DNA from: Endomicrobiia bacterium
Lineage (GTDB): Bacteria; Elusimicrobiota; Endomicrobiia; Endomicrobiales; Endomicrobiaceae
Reading direction: 5' to 3'
DNA length: 15,252 bases
Assembly: GCA_025998295.1 (NCBI GenBank)
Contig: BNVT01000022.1
Span: 1 to 15,252 of the forward strand
The translations under genes and the position numbers were made by a program. Position 1 is the first letter of the stretch. Each line of letters starts with the position of its first letter. The notes under the pieces are model-generated. The model saw nothing but the letters and a program-made list of their open reading frames with translations. It searched no databases and was not told the DNA's origin. This document shows positions 1 to 6,959 of this stretch, one piece after another.

Positions 1-90
1 GATAACAGTAATACTGCGGCAATCAAAAAACTGATGTTCAATACCTACAACATGGGGATCGGTTTTGTGCTGGCCCTGGCCCCGGCGGAT
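1..90 (+). repeat. Direct repeat, copy 1 (exact copy of 781-870)
   Basis: All 90 bases match 781-870. Identity stops at base 91 (caaactg) against base 871 (gtccgc). Offset between copies is 780 bases, exactly 260 codons, so the reading frame is kept across the junction. The repeat may extend left beyond the window. It is either the tail of a first copy in a 780-bp tandem duplication within purM or a mis-joined contig end. Confidence 0.97.
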
Positions 91-975
91 CAAACTGAAG
101 CCGTTGGTGTGGGGACCAAGCTGGACATTGCATTCCGGTTAAAAAAATACGACACCGTGGGCATCGACTGTGTGGCCATGTGCGTCAACGACATCCTCTG
201 CCACGGCGCAAAACCTCTCTTCTTTCTGGATTACCTTGCCTGCGGAAAACTCGATGCCGATGTGGCGGCCGCACTGGTCAAAGGTGTGTCCGTGGGCTGC
301 CGGGAAACCGGGAGCGTCCTCCTCGGTGGGGAGACCGCAGAAATGCCCGGCTTCTACGACGAAGGTAAATACGACATCGCCGGTTTTTCCGTGGGTATTG
401 TTGACCGCAAAAAAATTATCGAAGGAAAAAAAATTGAAAAGGGCGATGCCCTGGTTGGCATCGCGTCATCGGGCCCCCACTCCAACGGCTTCAGTTTGAT
501 CCGCAGGGCGATCCCCAACCTTGATGAAGATTTCGGCGGTATGCCCATCGGTATGGCATTATTGGAACCCACCCGTCTCTACGTTAAACCTGTCCTTGAG
601 CTGCTCGAACAGGTTGAAATCCGGGGCATGGCCCATATCACAGGCGGGGGCTTTTACGAAAATATTCCCCGGATGTTTGCACAACCTGTACCCGGCGTCC
701 CCGCTTTCGATGCCGTTATAAAAGAGGGAAGCTGGACCATTCCGCCGATATTCACGCGGATTGCGGCAGGCGTGAACGCAGATAACAGTAATACTGCGGC
801 AATCAAAAAACTGATGTTCAATACCTACAACATGGGGATCGGTTTTGTGCTGGCCCTGGCCCCGGCGGATGTCCGCAAGACAATCGAGTACCTGGACAGT
901 AAAGGCTTCCCCGCATGGGAGATTGGGCGGGTGGATATTGCAAAGGGCGATCATTCAGGATTGCGTTTTGAATAG
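1..975 (+). CDS. purM: Phosphoribosylformylglycinamidine cyclo-ligase (AIR synthetase), 5' end missing or rearranged
   Basis: PurM closes the imidazole ring: FGAM plus ATP gives AIR in cytosolic purine synthesis. Family stretches are clear from base 91 on: VGVGTKLDIAF, GIDCVAMCVNDI, PLFFLDYLACG, the GGETAEMPGFY loop, SSGPHSNGFS, HITGGGFYENIPRM and FNTYNMGIGFVLAL near the C-terminus, ending in TAG at 973-975. The normal N-terminus is absent. Codons 1-30 (bases 1-90) are instead an exact in-frame copy of bases 781-870, which encode part of this protein's own C-terminal domain. The ATG at 34 lies inside that copy and is unlikely to be the true start. From base 91 to the stop there are 294 codons, so a normal gene with the usual N-terminal segment would reach about 340-365 residues. 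The linker between EGSW and the FNTYNMG strand is about 7 residues longer than I recall for Bacillus PurM and contains the NSNTA micro-repeat. It is first in the window's purM-N-H-D run. Confidence 0.95.
   Translation, partial: DNSNTAAIKKLMFNTYNMGIGFVLALAPADQTEAVGVGTKLDIAFRLKKYDTVGIDCVAMCVNDILCHGAKPLFFLDYLACGKLDADVAAALVKGVSVGCRETGSVLLGGETAEMPGFYDEGKYDIAGFSVGIVDRKKIIEGKKIEKGDALVGIASSGPHSNGFSLIRRAIPNLDEDFGGMPIGMALLEPTRLYVKPVLELLEQVEIRGMAHITGGGFYENIPRMFAQPVPGVPAFDAVIKEGSWTIPPIFTRIAAGVNADNSNTAAIKKLMFNTYNMGIGFVLALAPADVRKTIEYLDSKGFPAWEIGRVDIAKGDHSGLRFE
6..16. repeat. Palindromic micro-repeat CAGTAATACTG, site 1a (in the duplicated purM segment)
   Basis: The sequence is CAGTA-A-TACTG, with perfect 5-base arms around one base. 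It is read as codons (A)AC AGT AAT ACT G, giving Asn-Ser-Asn-Thr. It is a copy of site 1b at 786-796 through the 90-base repeat, so it is not an independent occurrence. It starts only five bases from the window edge. Confidence 0.9.
781..870 (+). repeat. Direct repeat, copy 2 (native position in purM)
   Basis: This copy lies in the expected place in the PurM C-terminal domain: the flanking protein reads smoothly from the GSW strand through FNTYNMGIGF to the C-terminus. It is therefore the native copy, and bases 1-90 are the displaced one. Confidence 0.95.
786..796. repeat. Palindromic micro-repeat CAGTAATACTG, site 1b (purM)
   Basis: Native purM copy. It encodes the NSNTA of a NADNSNTAAIKK linker. 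Bacillus PurM as I remember it has a linker here about seven residues shorter, so the motif sits in an apparent insertion. Codon phase is AGT-AAT-ACT. Confidence 0.9.
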
Positions 976-982
976 TATTTCC

Positions 983-1615
983 GTGAACATCCTCGTCCTT
1001 GTCTCAGGCGGCGGTACTAATTTACAGGCCCTTATTGATGCGGAAAAAGCCGGCCGTTTTAGCGGCGGAACCTCCGGGCTCTCCGGCAAAATCGTTGCGG
1101 TTGTTTCCGACCGTGCCGGTGTGTACGCCTTGGAACGGGCGAAGCTTGCGGGGATTCCCGCCTTCGTCGAAGCCCTCGAAAAAACATTGACCAAACCGGA
1201 ACGGCGGCGGGATTTATCGGATCGCATTCTTAAAATTTGCCAAGAGCAAGACATCGGCCTCATCATTTATGCGGGCTTTCTTTCGATCCTCACCGGAGAA
1301 CTTATCGAAGCCTATGCGGGAAAAATGATAAATATCCACCCCAGTCTGCTGCCCAAATTCGGCGGACAGGGGATGTACGGGGAACGAGTTCATCAGGCAG
1401 TGCTTGCATCGGGTGAGAAAGAGTCGGGCTGCACGGTACACATCGTGGATGCGGGAACCGATACGGGGCCCATTCTGATCCAACGCACAGTACCGGTATT
1501 GGCCGGAGACACAGCGGATACATTGGCGGAACGGATACACAGGGAAGAACACATCGCCATTGTGGATGCGGCGATCATGATGGTAACAAACATATTAACA
1601 GGGGGGAAATCATGA
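983..1615 (+). CDS. purN: Phosphoribosylglycinamide formyltransferase 1 (GAR transformylase)
   Basis: PurN transfers the formyl group of 10-formyl-tetrahydrofolate to GAR, giving FGAR. The product is 210 residues from GTG 983, close to the usual 190-215. The N-terminal Rossmann strand reads NILVLVSGGGTNLQAL. The catalytic Asn and His are in INIHPSLLP (N117, H119), and the third catalytic residue, Asp156, is in VDAGTDTGP. The region from 27 to 36 is a small Gly/Ser-rich extension. The start is not certain. GTG 983 matches the usual PurN N-terminus but has no clear ribosome-binding site; TTG 968, five codons upstream and overlapping the purM stop, has AGGA seven bases before it. The 3' end overlaps purH by 4 bases (ATGA), which suggests translational coupling. 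Confidence 0.95.
   Translation: MNILVLVSGGGTNLQALIDAEKAGRFSGGTSGLSGKIVAVVSDRAGVYALERAKLAGIPAFVEALEKTLTKPERRRDLSDRILKICQEQDIGLIIYAGFLSILTGELIEAYAGKMINIHPSLLPKFGGQGMYGERVHQAVLASGEKESGCTVHIVDAGTDTGPILIQRTVPVLAGDTADTLAERIHREEHIAIVDAAIMMVTNILTGGKS
1601..1606 (+). promoter_or_regulatory. Ribosome-binding site of purH
   Basis: Six consecutive G bases five bases before ATG 1612, inside the end of purN. This supports the ATGA-overlapping start of purH. Confidence 0.6.
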
Positions 1616-3207
1616 AAAAGCGGGCGCTCATCAGCGTATTTAACAAGGACGGCATTCTGGAACTGGCTTCCTTTCTTGCAGGGGCAGGCTGGGAAATTCT
1701 TTCCACCGGGGGAACCTCGAAGCATTTGCAGGGCAACGGTATTCCTGTCACCGATGTAACTGAAGTTACCGGGTTCCCCGAGTGCCTTGACGGCCGGGTC
1801 AAAACCCTGCATCCTGCGGTACACGCGGGACTCCTTGCGCGGCGGGATGTTCCTTCCCACATGGAGACCCTGAAAAAGCTCAATCTTTCCACAATAGATT
1901 TGGTGTGCGTCAACCTCTATCCTTTTTTTGAAAAGGTCCAGGCAGGACTTTCCCTTGAAGAAACCGTGGAGTTCATCGACATCGGCGGCCCCACCATGCT
2001 CCGCTCCGCCGCGAAAAATTACCATGACGTGATCGTCCTTACCGACCCCGCGGATTATGCCGAAACCATTGCGGGGATTAAGGCCGACAGTATTCCTGTG
2101 GAATTTAAAAAACGGCTCGCCGGCAAGGTCTTCGATCTTACCTCCGCCTATGACGCCGCGATTGCCCGCTATTTGCTTGAGGAAGAATACCCCGAATACT
2201 GGCCCCTCTCCCTGAAAAAAGCCCAAAGCCTGCGTTACGGCGAGAATGGGCATCAGTCTGCGGCGCTTTATGTAAACACCGATAAACCGGGCGCGCTTGG
2301 AAACATGGAACAGCTCCACGGAAAAGAGCTGGGGTACAACAATATCCGCGATCTGGATCTGGCATGGAAGGCGGCCTGCGCCTTCGGCCTTGCAGATGCC
2401 GGAACCGCTCCCATCGGTGAAGATGACATTAAGGCACTGGGGCTTAGTAATACTGCGGATAAAAAACAGATCTGCTGTGTAGCGGTCAAGCACAACACCC
2501 CCTGCGGCATCGCCCTGGGGGACACCCTTCTTGAGGCTTATGAAAAAACCTTTGCCTGCGATCCGGTTTCGATCTTCGGCGGCATTGTGGCATCCAATGT
2601 AAAACTGAATGCGGCTGTTGCAAAACAACTGGGGGAACTGTTCCTGGAAATTGTTATCGCCCCTGACTTTGACGACGACGCCCTGGAAATACTCAAAAAG
2701 AAAAAGAACCTCCGCATCATGAAGGCCCGCAGGGCCCCCCGCGAAATCCACGAATACATTGCCGTTGACGGCGGGCTTTTGGTTCAGCAGGGAGATCGGA
2801 AACTTTTTGAGAAATGGGAAGTGGTCACCAAAGCACAGCCCGAAGCTGCCGATATAAAAGATATGATCTTCGGCATGAGGGCGATAACCTTTGTTAAATC
2901 AAACGCCATCCTCATCGTAAAGGATGAGGCCGCTACGGGAATCGGCGGCGGGCAGGTGAACCGCATCTGGCCCACCGAGCAGTCCCTTAAACGAAGCAAA
3001 AAAGTAGTTGGAGACGGCAAACCGCCCCGTGTGCTCGCCTCGGACGCCTTCTTCCCCTTTGCCGATGTGGTGGAAACCGCGGCGGCGGCCGGCATCAAGG
3101 CAATCGTCCAGCCCGGCGGTTCGGTGAATGACAAACTTTCGATAGAGGCCTGCGACAAACACGGCATCGCCATGGTCTTTACCGGAACCCGCCACTTCAA
3201 ACATTAA
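1612..3207 (+). CDS. purH: Bifunctional AICAR transformylase / IMP cyclohydrolase
   Basis: PurH catalyses the last two IMP steps: formylation of AICAR and closure of FAICAR to IMP. The product is 531 residues, slightly longer than the 510-530 of many bacteria. The N-terminal IMP cyclohydrolase (MGS-like) domain shows SVFNKDGI, STGGTSKHL, GRVKTLHPAVHAGLL and DIGGPTMLRSAAKN. The transformylase domain shows SLRYGENGHQSAALY, the catalytic Lys293-His294 pair, FGGIVASN, FVKSNAI, GIGGGQVNR, SDAFFPF and a GTRHFKH C-terminus. Two oddities: the usual KHxNPCG reads KHNTPCG, and an insertion of about 20 residues precedes it (about 259-283), ending in the SNTA micro-repeat. A G-run at 1601-1606 lies five bases before the ATG, which overlaps the purN stop. 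Confidence 0.97.
   Translation: MKKRALISVFNKDGILELASFLAGAGWEILSTGGTSKHLQGNGIPVTDVTEVTGFPECLDGRVKTLHPAVHAGLLARRDVPSHMETLKKLNLSTIDLVCVNLYPFFEKVQAGLSLEETVEFIDIGGPTMLRSAAKNYHDVIVLTDPADYAETIAGIKADSIPVEFKKRLAGKVFDLTSAYDAAIARYLLEEEYPEYWPLSLKKAQSLRYGENGHQSAALYVNTDKPGALGNMEQLHGKELGYNNIRDLDLAWKAACAFGLADAGTAPIGEDDIKALGLSNTADKKQICCVAVKHNTPCGIALGDTLLEAYEKTFACDPVSIFGGIVASNVKLNAAVAKQLGELFLEIVIAPDFDDDALEILKKKKNLRIMKARRAPREIHEYIAVDGGLLVQQGDRKLFEKWEVVTKAQPEAADIKDMIFGMRAITFVKSNAILIVKDEAATGIGGGQVNRIWPTEQSLKRSKKVVGDGKPPRVLASDAFFPFADVVETAAAAGIKAIVQPGGSVNDKLSIEACDKHGIAMVFTGTRHFKH
2445..2455. repeat. Palindromic micro-repeat, site 2 (purH), TAGTAATACTG
   Basis: It matches the 11-base consensus except for the first base. 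It is read as CTT AGT AAT ACT GCG, giving L-S-N-T-A (Ser279 to Ala282). The phase is the same as in purM. It lies at the end of an apparent 20-residue surface insertion just before the AICAR transformylase Lys-His pair. Confidence 0.85.
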
Positions 3208-3211
3208 CATT

Positions 3212-4516
3212 ATGAAGATATTGATCATTGGTTCGGGCGGGCGGGAACACGCCATTGCATGGAAGCTGGCCCAATCGGAAAAAATTGAAAAGATATATGC
3301 CGTTCCGGGAAACGGCGGAACCGCGGCGGAACAGAAATGTGAAAATGTTTCCTTCGAGGAAGGACAGAATTCGCTGGTACAATTTGCGCGGCAGGAAAAA
3401 ATCGATCTCACTGTGGTAGGCCCCGAAGATCCCCTGGCGGCGGGGATCGTTGACCGTTTCCGGGAGGCGGGGCTTGCGATCATAGGCCCCGATCAAAGGG
3501 CGGCCCGGCTTGAAGCGAGCAAGGTCTACTCAAAGGCCTTTATGAAAAAATACGGCGTCCGCACCGCGGAAAGCCGGAACTTCAGCGATTCTGCGGAAGC
3601 ATTGGACTACGCTGAAAAATATTTTGATAATGCCGCCGCATCTCCCCTGGTGGTTAAGGCCGACGGCCTTGCGGCGGGAAAGGGCGTGGTGATTGCGGAA
3701 AATTTTGCGGAAGCGGAAACGGCCCTCACCGCTTTTATGAAGGACAGATCCCTGGGGAGCGCCGGCGCTTCGGTGGTGCTGGAAGATTTTCTTGTGGGAA
3801 AGGAAGTGTCGGTGCTGGCAGCGGTAAGTATCGTTCCCGGCAAAAAGGGATGCATCAGGCCCTTTGTTTCCGCACGGGATCATAAGCGCCGCTTTGAAGG
3901 CGGCCGGGGACCAAACACCGGGGGCATGGGCGCCATCGCGCCGGCGCCGGACTTTACACCAAAAGCCCAGGAGGATTTCATCAAATCGATTCTGGAACCC
4001 ACTTTGCGCGGAATAGAAGCGGAAAACATGGATTACCGGGGCTTCATCTTTTTCGGCCTCATGGTGCATCAGAACCGCTGTTCCCTGCTGGAATACAATG
4101 TGCGCCTGGGTGACCCCGAAACACAGGCGGTACTTCCCTTAATGGATTTTGATTTGGGAGAGCTCTGCCTTTCCATCCTTGACGGCGATCTTGACTCATT
4201 TCCCCTCAAATGGAAAACAGGCGCGGTCTGTGCGCCCGTGGCAGTTGCCGGGGGCTATCCCGGCAGTTACCGCAAAAATGACAGTATTACTGTCAATGAA
4301 AAAGAATTTGCAAAAATCGGAGCGCAGCTCTTTATCGCCGGGGCGCAGCAAGGAACAGGCGGAGAACTCCGCACTTCAGGCGGCCGGGTGCTTGCGGTTT
4401 CCGCCTGGGGGGGCAATGCGGATGAGGCCTGGACAAAAGCATACAAGGCCATGAACCTTATCAGCTTTGAAGGCATGGCCTACCGGAAAGACATAGGCAG
4501 GGAAAACAATGAGTAA
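3212..4516 (+). CDS. purD: Phosphoribosylamine-glycine ligase (GAR synthetase)
   Basis: PurD joins phosphoribosylamine and glycine using ATP to make GAR. The product is 434 residues, a normal length. It starts with ILIIGSGGREHAIAWKL; VVGPEDPLAAGI and GPDQRAARLEASKVYSK follow; the ATP-grasp segment VVKADGLAAGKG is centred on Lys149; then FEGGRGPNTGGMGA and the metal/ATP site LEYNVRLGDPETQ, where many family members have RFGDPETQ. The C-terminal domain contains GGRVLAVSA and ends with RKDIG. Only four bases separate it from purH, and no clear ribosome-binding site precedes ATG 3212, so coupling to purH translation is likely. The stop overlaps the next gene by 8 bases. Residues 357-361 (DSITV) are encoded by a perfect 17-base palindrome. 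Confidence 0.97.
   Translation: MKILIIGSGGREHAIAWKLAQSEKIEKIYAVPGNGGTAAEQKCENVSFEEGQNSLVQFARQEKIDLTVVGPEDPLAAGIVDRFREAGLAIIGPDQRAARLEASKVYSKAFMKKYGVRTAESRNFSDSAEALDYAEKYFDNAAASPLVVKADGLAAGKGVVIAENFAEAETALTAFMKDRSLGSAGASVVLEDFLVGKEVSVLAAVSIVPGKKGCIRPFVSARDHKRRFEGGRGPNTGGMGAIAPAPDFTPKAQEDFIKSILEPTLRGIEAENMDYRGFIFFGLMVHQNRCSLLEYNVRLGDPETQAVLPLMDFDLGELCLSILDGDLDSFPLKWKTGAVCAPVAVAGGYPGSYRKNDSITVNEKEFAKIGAQLFIAGAQQGTGGELRTSGGRVLAVSAWGGNADEAWTKAYKAMNLISFEGMAYRKDIGRENNE
4279..4295. repeat. Perfect 17-base palindrome containing micro-repeat site 3 (purD)
   Basis: TGACAGTA-T-TACTGTCA has 8-base arms around one T. The 11-base core is at 4282-4292, with T at the centre, so this copy is in the opposite orientation to those in purM and purH. 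It is still read as AGT-ATT-ACT (S-I-T) in the same codon phase. It fits the ungapped alignment with E. coli PurD (GDVIHG region) as I recall it, so no insertion is evident. Confidence 0.9.
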
Positions 4517-5837
4517 GGGAGACCCCCTTTTATGGCAGTTACTTTTACAGTTCATATTGATCATGGTGAACGCGGTTTTTGCCTGCGCCGAAATCGCGCT
4601 CCTGTCAATAAATGACAATAAGCTTGAAAAACTCGCCGCCGCAGGTGACAAAAAGGCAAAACGGCTTTTGTCCCTCACCAAAGAGCCGGCAAAATTTCTG
4701 GCCACCATACAGGTGGGGATCACATTGGCGGGCTTTCTGGGTAGCGCCTTTGCGGCAGATAACTTTGCGGAAAAACTCACCGGCCATCTCGTTTCAACGG
4801 GAGTAAGAATTCCCGCTGCCACCATCAGCGTAGTGTCTGTGGTGATCATCACCATCATCCTCTCATTTTTTACCCTGGTCCTGGGGGAACTGGTCCCCAA
4901 ACGGATCGCCATGAAAAAAGCTGACTCCCTTGCCTTTGCCATGTCGGCCCTGATCGTTTTTATTTCAAAGGCCTTTGCGCCGGTGGTGTGGCTCCTTACC
5001 AAATCAACCAACGGGATATTAAGGATTCTGCGGATCGATCCCAATACAGAGGATGCTGAAATTACCGAAGAAGAGATCCGCCTGATGATCGACATGGGCA
5101 GCGCCAGGGGAACCATCAACGCAAGCGAAAAAGAAATCATCCATAATGTGTTTGAATTTGATGACCGCAGTGTTGGTGAAATCATGACACACCGCCGCTA
5201 TGTCACCATGCTCAGCCTTGAAGACAATGATACGGAGTGGGAAAAAACGATCATCGAAAACCGCCACAGTTTCTATCCGGTGTGCAACAAGAATCCCGAC
5301 GACATCGCCGGGGTGCTCAGGTCGGACAGTTACTTCAGGCTTCAGTCACGGGATCGCAAAACAGTACTTGCCCGGGCGGTGCGGCCTGCCCAGTTTGTTC
5401 CCATCACGGTAAAGGCTGATGCGCTCTTCAAAAACATGAAAAAGAACCGCAGCCACTTTGCGGTGGTTCTGGATGAATACGGCAGCATGAACGGTATTGT
5501 CACCATGAATGATCTGCTGGAAGAACTGGTGGGCGATCTTGAGGATGATACTGATGCCCCCCCGGACAGGCCCTTAATCGAAAGTACCGGAAACAATGAG
5601 TGGCTGATGAACGGCGCCGTTTCTCTGGACAAGGCGGCCCATGAAACGGGGCTCGCCCTGCCGGTGGATCAATACGATACCTTTGCCGGTTTTGTGTTCA
5701 GCCTTCTGGGCCAGATACCCGCGGACGGACAGACCGCGGAGCTCGAAGGCCACGGCCTCAAAATAAAGATCCTTGAAATCCGTGAGCATCGGCTGGAAAA
5801 AGCATTGGTGTGTTTAAGCGAAAATCCCCCTGATTAA
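4509..5837 (+). CDS. CNNM/CorC-family membrane protein (DUF21, CBS pair, CorC_HlyC C-terminal domain)
   Basis: This is a 442-residue inner-membrane protein of the family containing CorC/HlyC, YfjD/YhdP-type proteins and eukaryotic CNNMs, generally linked to magnesium or other divalent-cation export. The N-terminal DUF21 domain has about four hydrophobic segments: near 5-29, 63-85 (IQVGITLAGFLGSAFA), 100-122 (VVSVVIITIILSFFTLVLGE, followed by LVPKR) and 138-160. Two CBS domains follow: VGEIMTHRRYV to IAGVLRS, then VPITVKADALF to IVTMNDLLEELVG (the acidic DLEDD comes next). The C-terminus carries the CorC_HlyC fold (DTFAGFVFSLLGQIP). ATG 4509 has AGGG seven bases upstream and overlaps purD by 8 bases, so it is co-transcribed with the purine genes. 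Mg-dependent, ATP-consuming purine synthesis would make a functional link plausible, but that is inference. The substrate is not predictable. Confidence 0.9.
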   Translation: MSKGDPLLWQLLLQFILIMVNAVFACAEIALLSINDNKLEKLAAAGDKKAKRLLSLTKEPAKFLATIQVGITLAGFLGSAFAADNFAEKLTGHLVSTGVRIPAATISVVSVVIITIILSFFTLVLGELVPKRIAMKKADSLAFAMSALIVFISKAFAPVVWLLTKSTNGILRILRIDPNTEDAEITEEEIRLMIDMGSARGTINASEKEIIHNVFEFDDRSVGEIMTHRRYVTMLSLEDNDTEWEKTIIENRHSFYPVCNKNPDDIAGVLRSDSYFRLQSRDRKTVLARAVRPAQFVPITVKADALFKNMKKNRSHFAVVLDEYGSMNGIVTMNDLLEELVGDLEDDTDAPPDRPLIESTGNNEWLMNGAVSLDKAAHETGLALPVDQYDTFAGFVFSLLGQIPADGQTAELEGHGLKIKILEIREHRLEKALVCLSENPPD

Positions 5838-5849
5838 GTATGCACTGAA

Positions 5850-5879
5850 TTGACACGGACTCCAACCGGGGGTTATGAT
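5850..5879 (+). promoter_or_regulatory. Sigma-70-type promoter of the oxidoreductase gene
   Basis: A perfect -35 TTGACA (5850-5855) is followed by an 18-base spacer and TATGAT (5874-5879, one mismatch to TATAAT). The predicted transcription start is near 5886, about 15 bases before ATG 5901 and just ahead of its ribosome-binding site. The TTG at 5850 that could be taken as a start codon is in fact the -35 box. Confidence 0.75.
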
Positions 5880-5890
5880 CAAATCTACAA

Positions 5891-5898
5891 GGGGGCGG
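5891..5898 (+). promoter_or_regulatory. Ribosome-binding site of the oxidoreductase gene
   Basis: GGGGGCGG just upstream of ATG 5901. With the promoter at 5850 it fixes the start at 5901 rather than at the in-frame TTG 5850. Confidence 0.6.
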
Positions 5899-5900
5899 AT

Positions 5901-6908
5901 ATGGCTATAGGCAAAGAAAAATTATTGAAACTGGCGTTGGTGGGCTGCGGGGCTTTTCCCTTTCAGACCCTTTATCCCATGCTGCGGAATCAGCCCATTG
6001 ATCTGGTGGGGATCTGCGATATTGATCCCGCAAAGACGGAAAACTTTTCCCGGTTTTATAAGGCGGGAAGGGCCTATACCGATTACAAAGAGATGATACG
6101 CATTGAAAAGCCCGATGCGGTGCTTTGCGTGACAAACAAGGAAACCCATTACGAGGTAGCGAAATTCTGCCTTGAAAACGGGGTGAATGTGCTCACCGAA
6201 AAAGCGCCCTGCCAAAACGCGGCCCAGGCAGAGGAGCTTGCGGCCTTGCAAAAAAAGACCGGCAAATTCATGGGGGTTGCCTTTAACCGCCGCTGGGGCA
6301 CCGGCTATGTGCTTGCAAAGCAGGTGATCAACGGCAGCGAGTTCGGCAAGGTTTCCATGTTCTATTCCAAGTTCAATACCAAGGCCTACCAGAACCTGGA
6401 CCAGTTTGTGTACAACCATATCATCCATCTTTTTGATCTGGCGGTTTATCTGCTCGGCGAACTTGAAAATCCGGTCGTCCAAAAATTGGTCTACGGCGAA
6501 CATAACGGCGCACTGGGGATTCATTTTACCGCAGTAAAGAGCAGGGCGCTTTGCACGATCCAGTCCTCCGCCACGGAGGACGAAGCCTATCCCATGGAAC
6601 GGCTCGATGTAGCCGGCACCGGGGGCAACCTGGTGGTGGATAACTGGCGGGACTTCCACTACGATCGCACCGGCCCCGACCGGGACGTCCATTTTGCTTC
6701 TCCCCTCACCAACTCAGGCGATGCGCTTTCCTGGCATCCCGCCGGCGGTTACGGCATAGGCCGGGGCATTTTCAGCTACATGGGCTTTGAATATCTCTTA
6801 AGCGAATTTATCGACGCCGCAAAAGGCGTGGGAAAATTCAGCTGCACCATCGAAGATTGTATTCCTACCATGAGGATTACCGATGAAGTGCGGAGGCTGG
6901 TCAAGTAA
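5901..6908 (+). CDS. Gfo/Idh/MocA-family NAD(P)-dependent oxidoreductase
   Basis: A predicted soluble sugar or polyol dehydrogenase-like protein of 335 residues. The N-terminal Rossmann domain has LALVGCGAF (the GxGxx nucleotide loop, about 12-19) and an acidic residue after the second strand (GICDIDP, 38-43). The usual EKP motif reads EKAPC (100-104), so the conserved proline is replaced by alanine. The C-terminal domain contains the NHIIHLFDLAVYLLGE segment, in place of the usual GxHxxD helix. Substrate cannot be told from sequence: the family acts on inositols, glucose-fructose, biliverdin and others. ATG 5901 is chosen because a promoter (5850-5879) and ribosome-binding site lie directly before it. 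It stands apart from the purine operon, although read-through is possible since no terminator follows the CNNM gene. Confidence 0.9.
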   Translation: MAIGKEKLLKLALVGCGAFPFQTLYPMLRNQPIDLVGICDIDPAKTENFSRFYKAGRAYTDYKEMIRIEKPDAVLCVTNKETHYEVAKFCLENGVNVLTEKAPCQNAAQAEELAALQKKTGKFMGVAFNRRWGTGYVLAKQVINGSEFGKVSMFYSKFNTKAYQNLDQFVYNHIIHLFDLAVYLLGELENPVVQKLVYGEHNGALGIHFTAVKSRALCTIQSSATEDEAYPMERLDVAGTGGNLVVDNWRDFHYDRTGPDRDVHFASPLTNSGDALSWHPAGGYGIGRGIFSYMGFEYLLSEFIDAAKGVGKFSCTIEDCIPTMRITDEVRRLVK

Positions 6909-6928
6909 GGATAAGGCCGGAATTTAAC

Positions 6929-6958
6929 AAAGGCCGTCCGGGTAATCGGACGGCCTTT
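6929..6958. terminator. Intrinsic terminator, possibly bidirectional
   Basis: An 11-base perfect stem (6929-6939 with 6948-6958, AAAGGCCGTCC / GGACGGCCTTT) with an 8-base loop, followed by a T-run on the plus strand (TTTTT at 6956-6960). It lies 20 bases after the oxidoreductase stop. On the minus strand the hairpin begins directly after the ABC ATPase stop codon and is followed by the weaker TTTGTTAAATT, so it probably also serves the convergent operon. Confidence 0.9.
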
Positions 6959-6959
6959 T

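Noticed and set aside
1393..2751. Long minus-strand open frame (about 450 codons) opposite purN/purH
   Set aside because: It is antisense to well-recognised purN and purH and shows no family motif. It arises from the codon bias of GC-rich genes.
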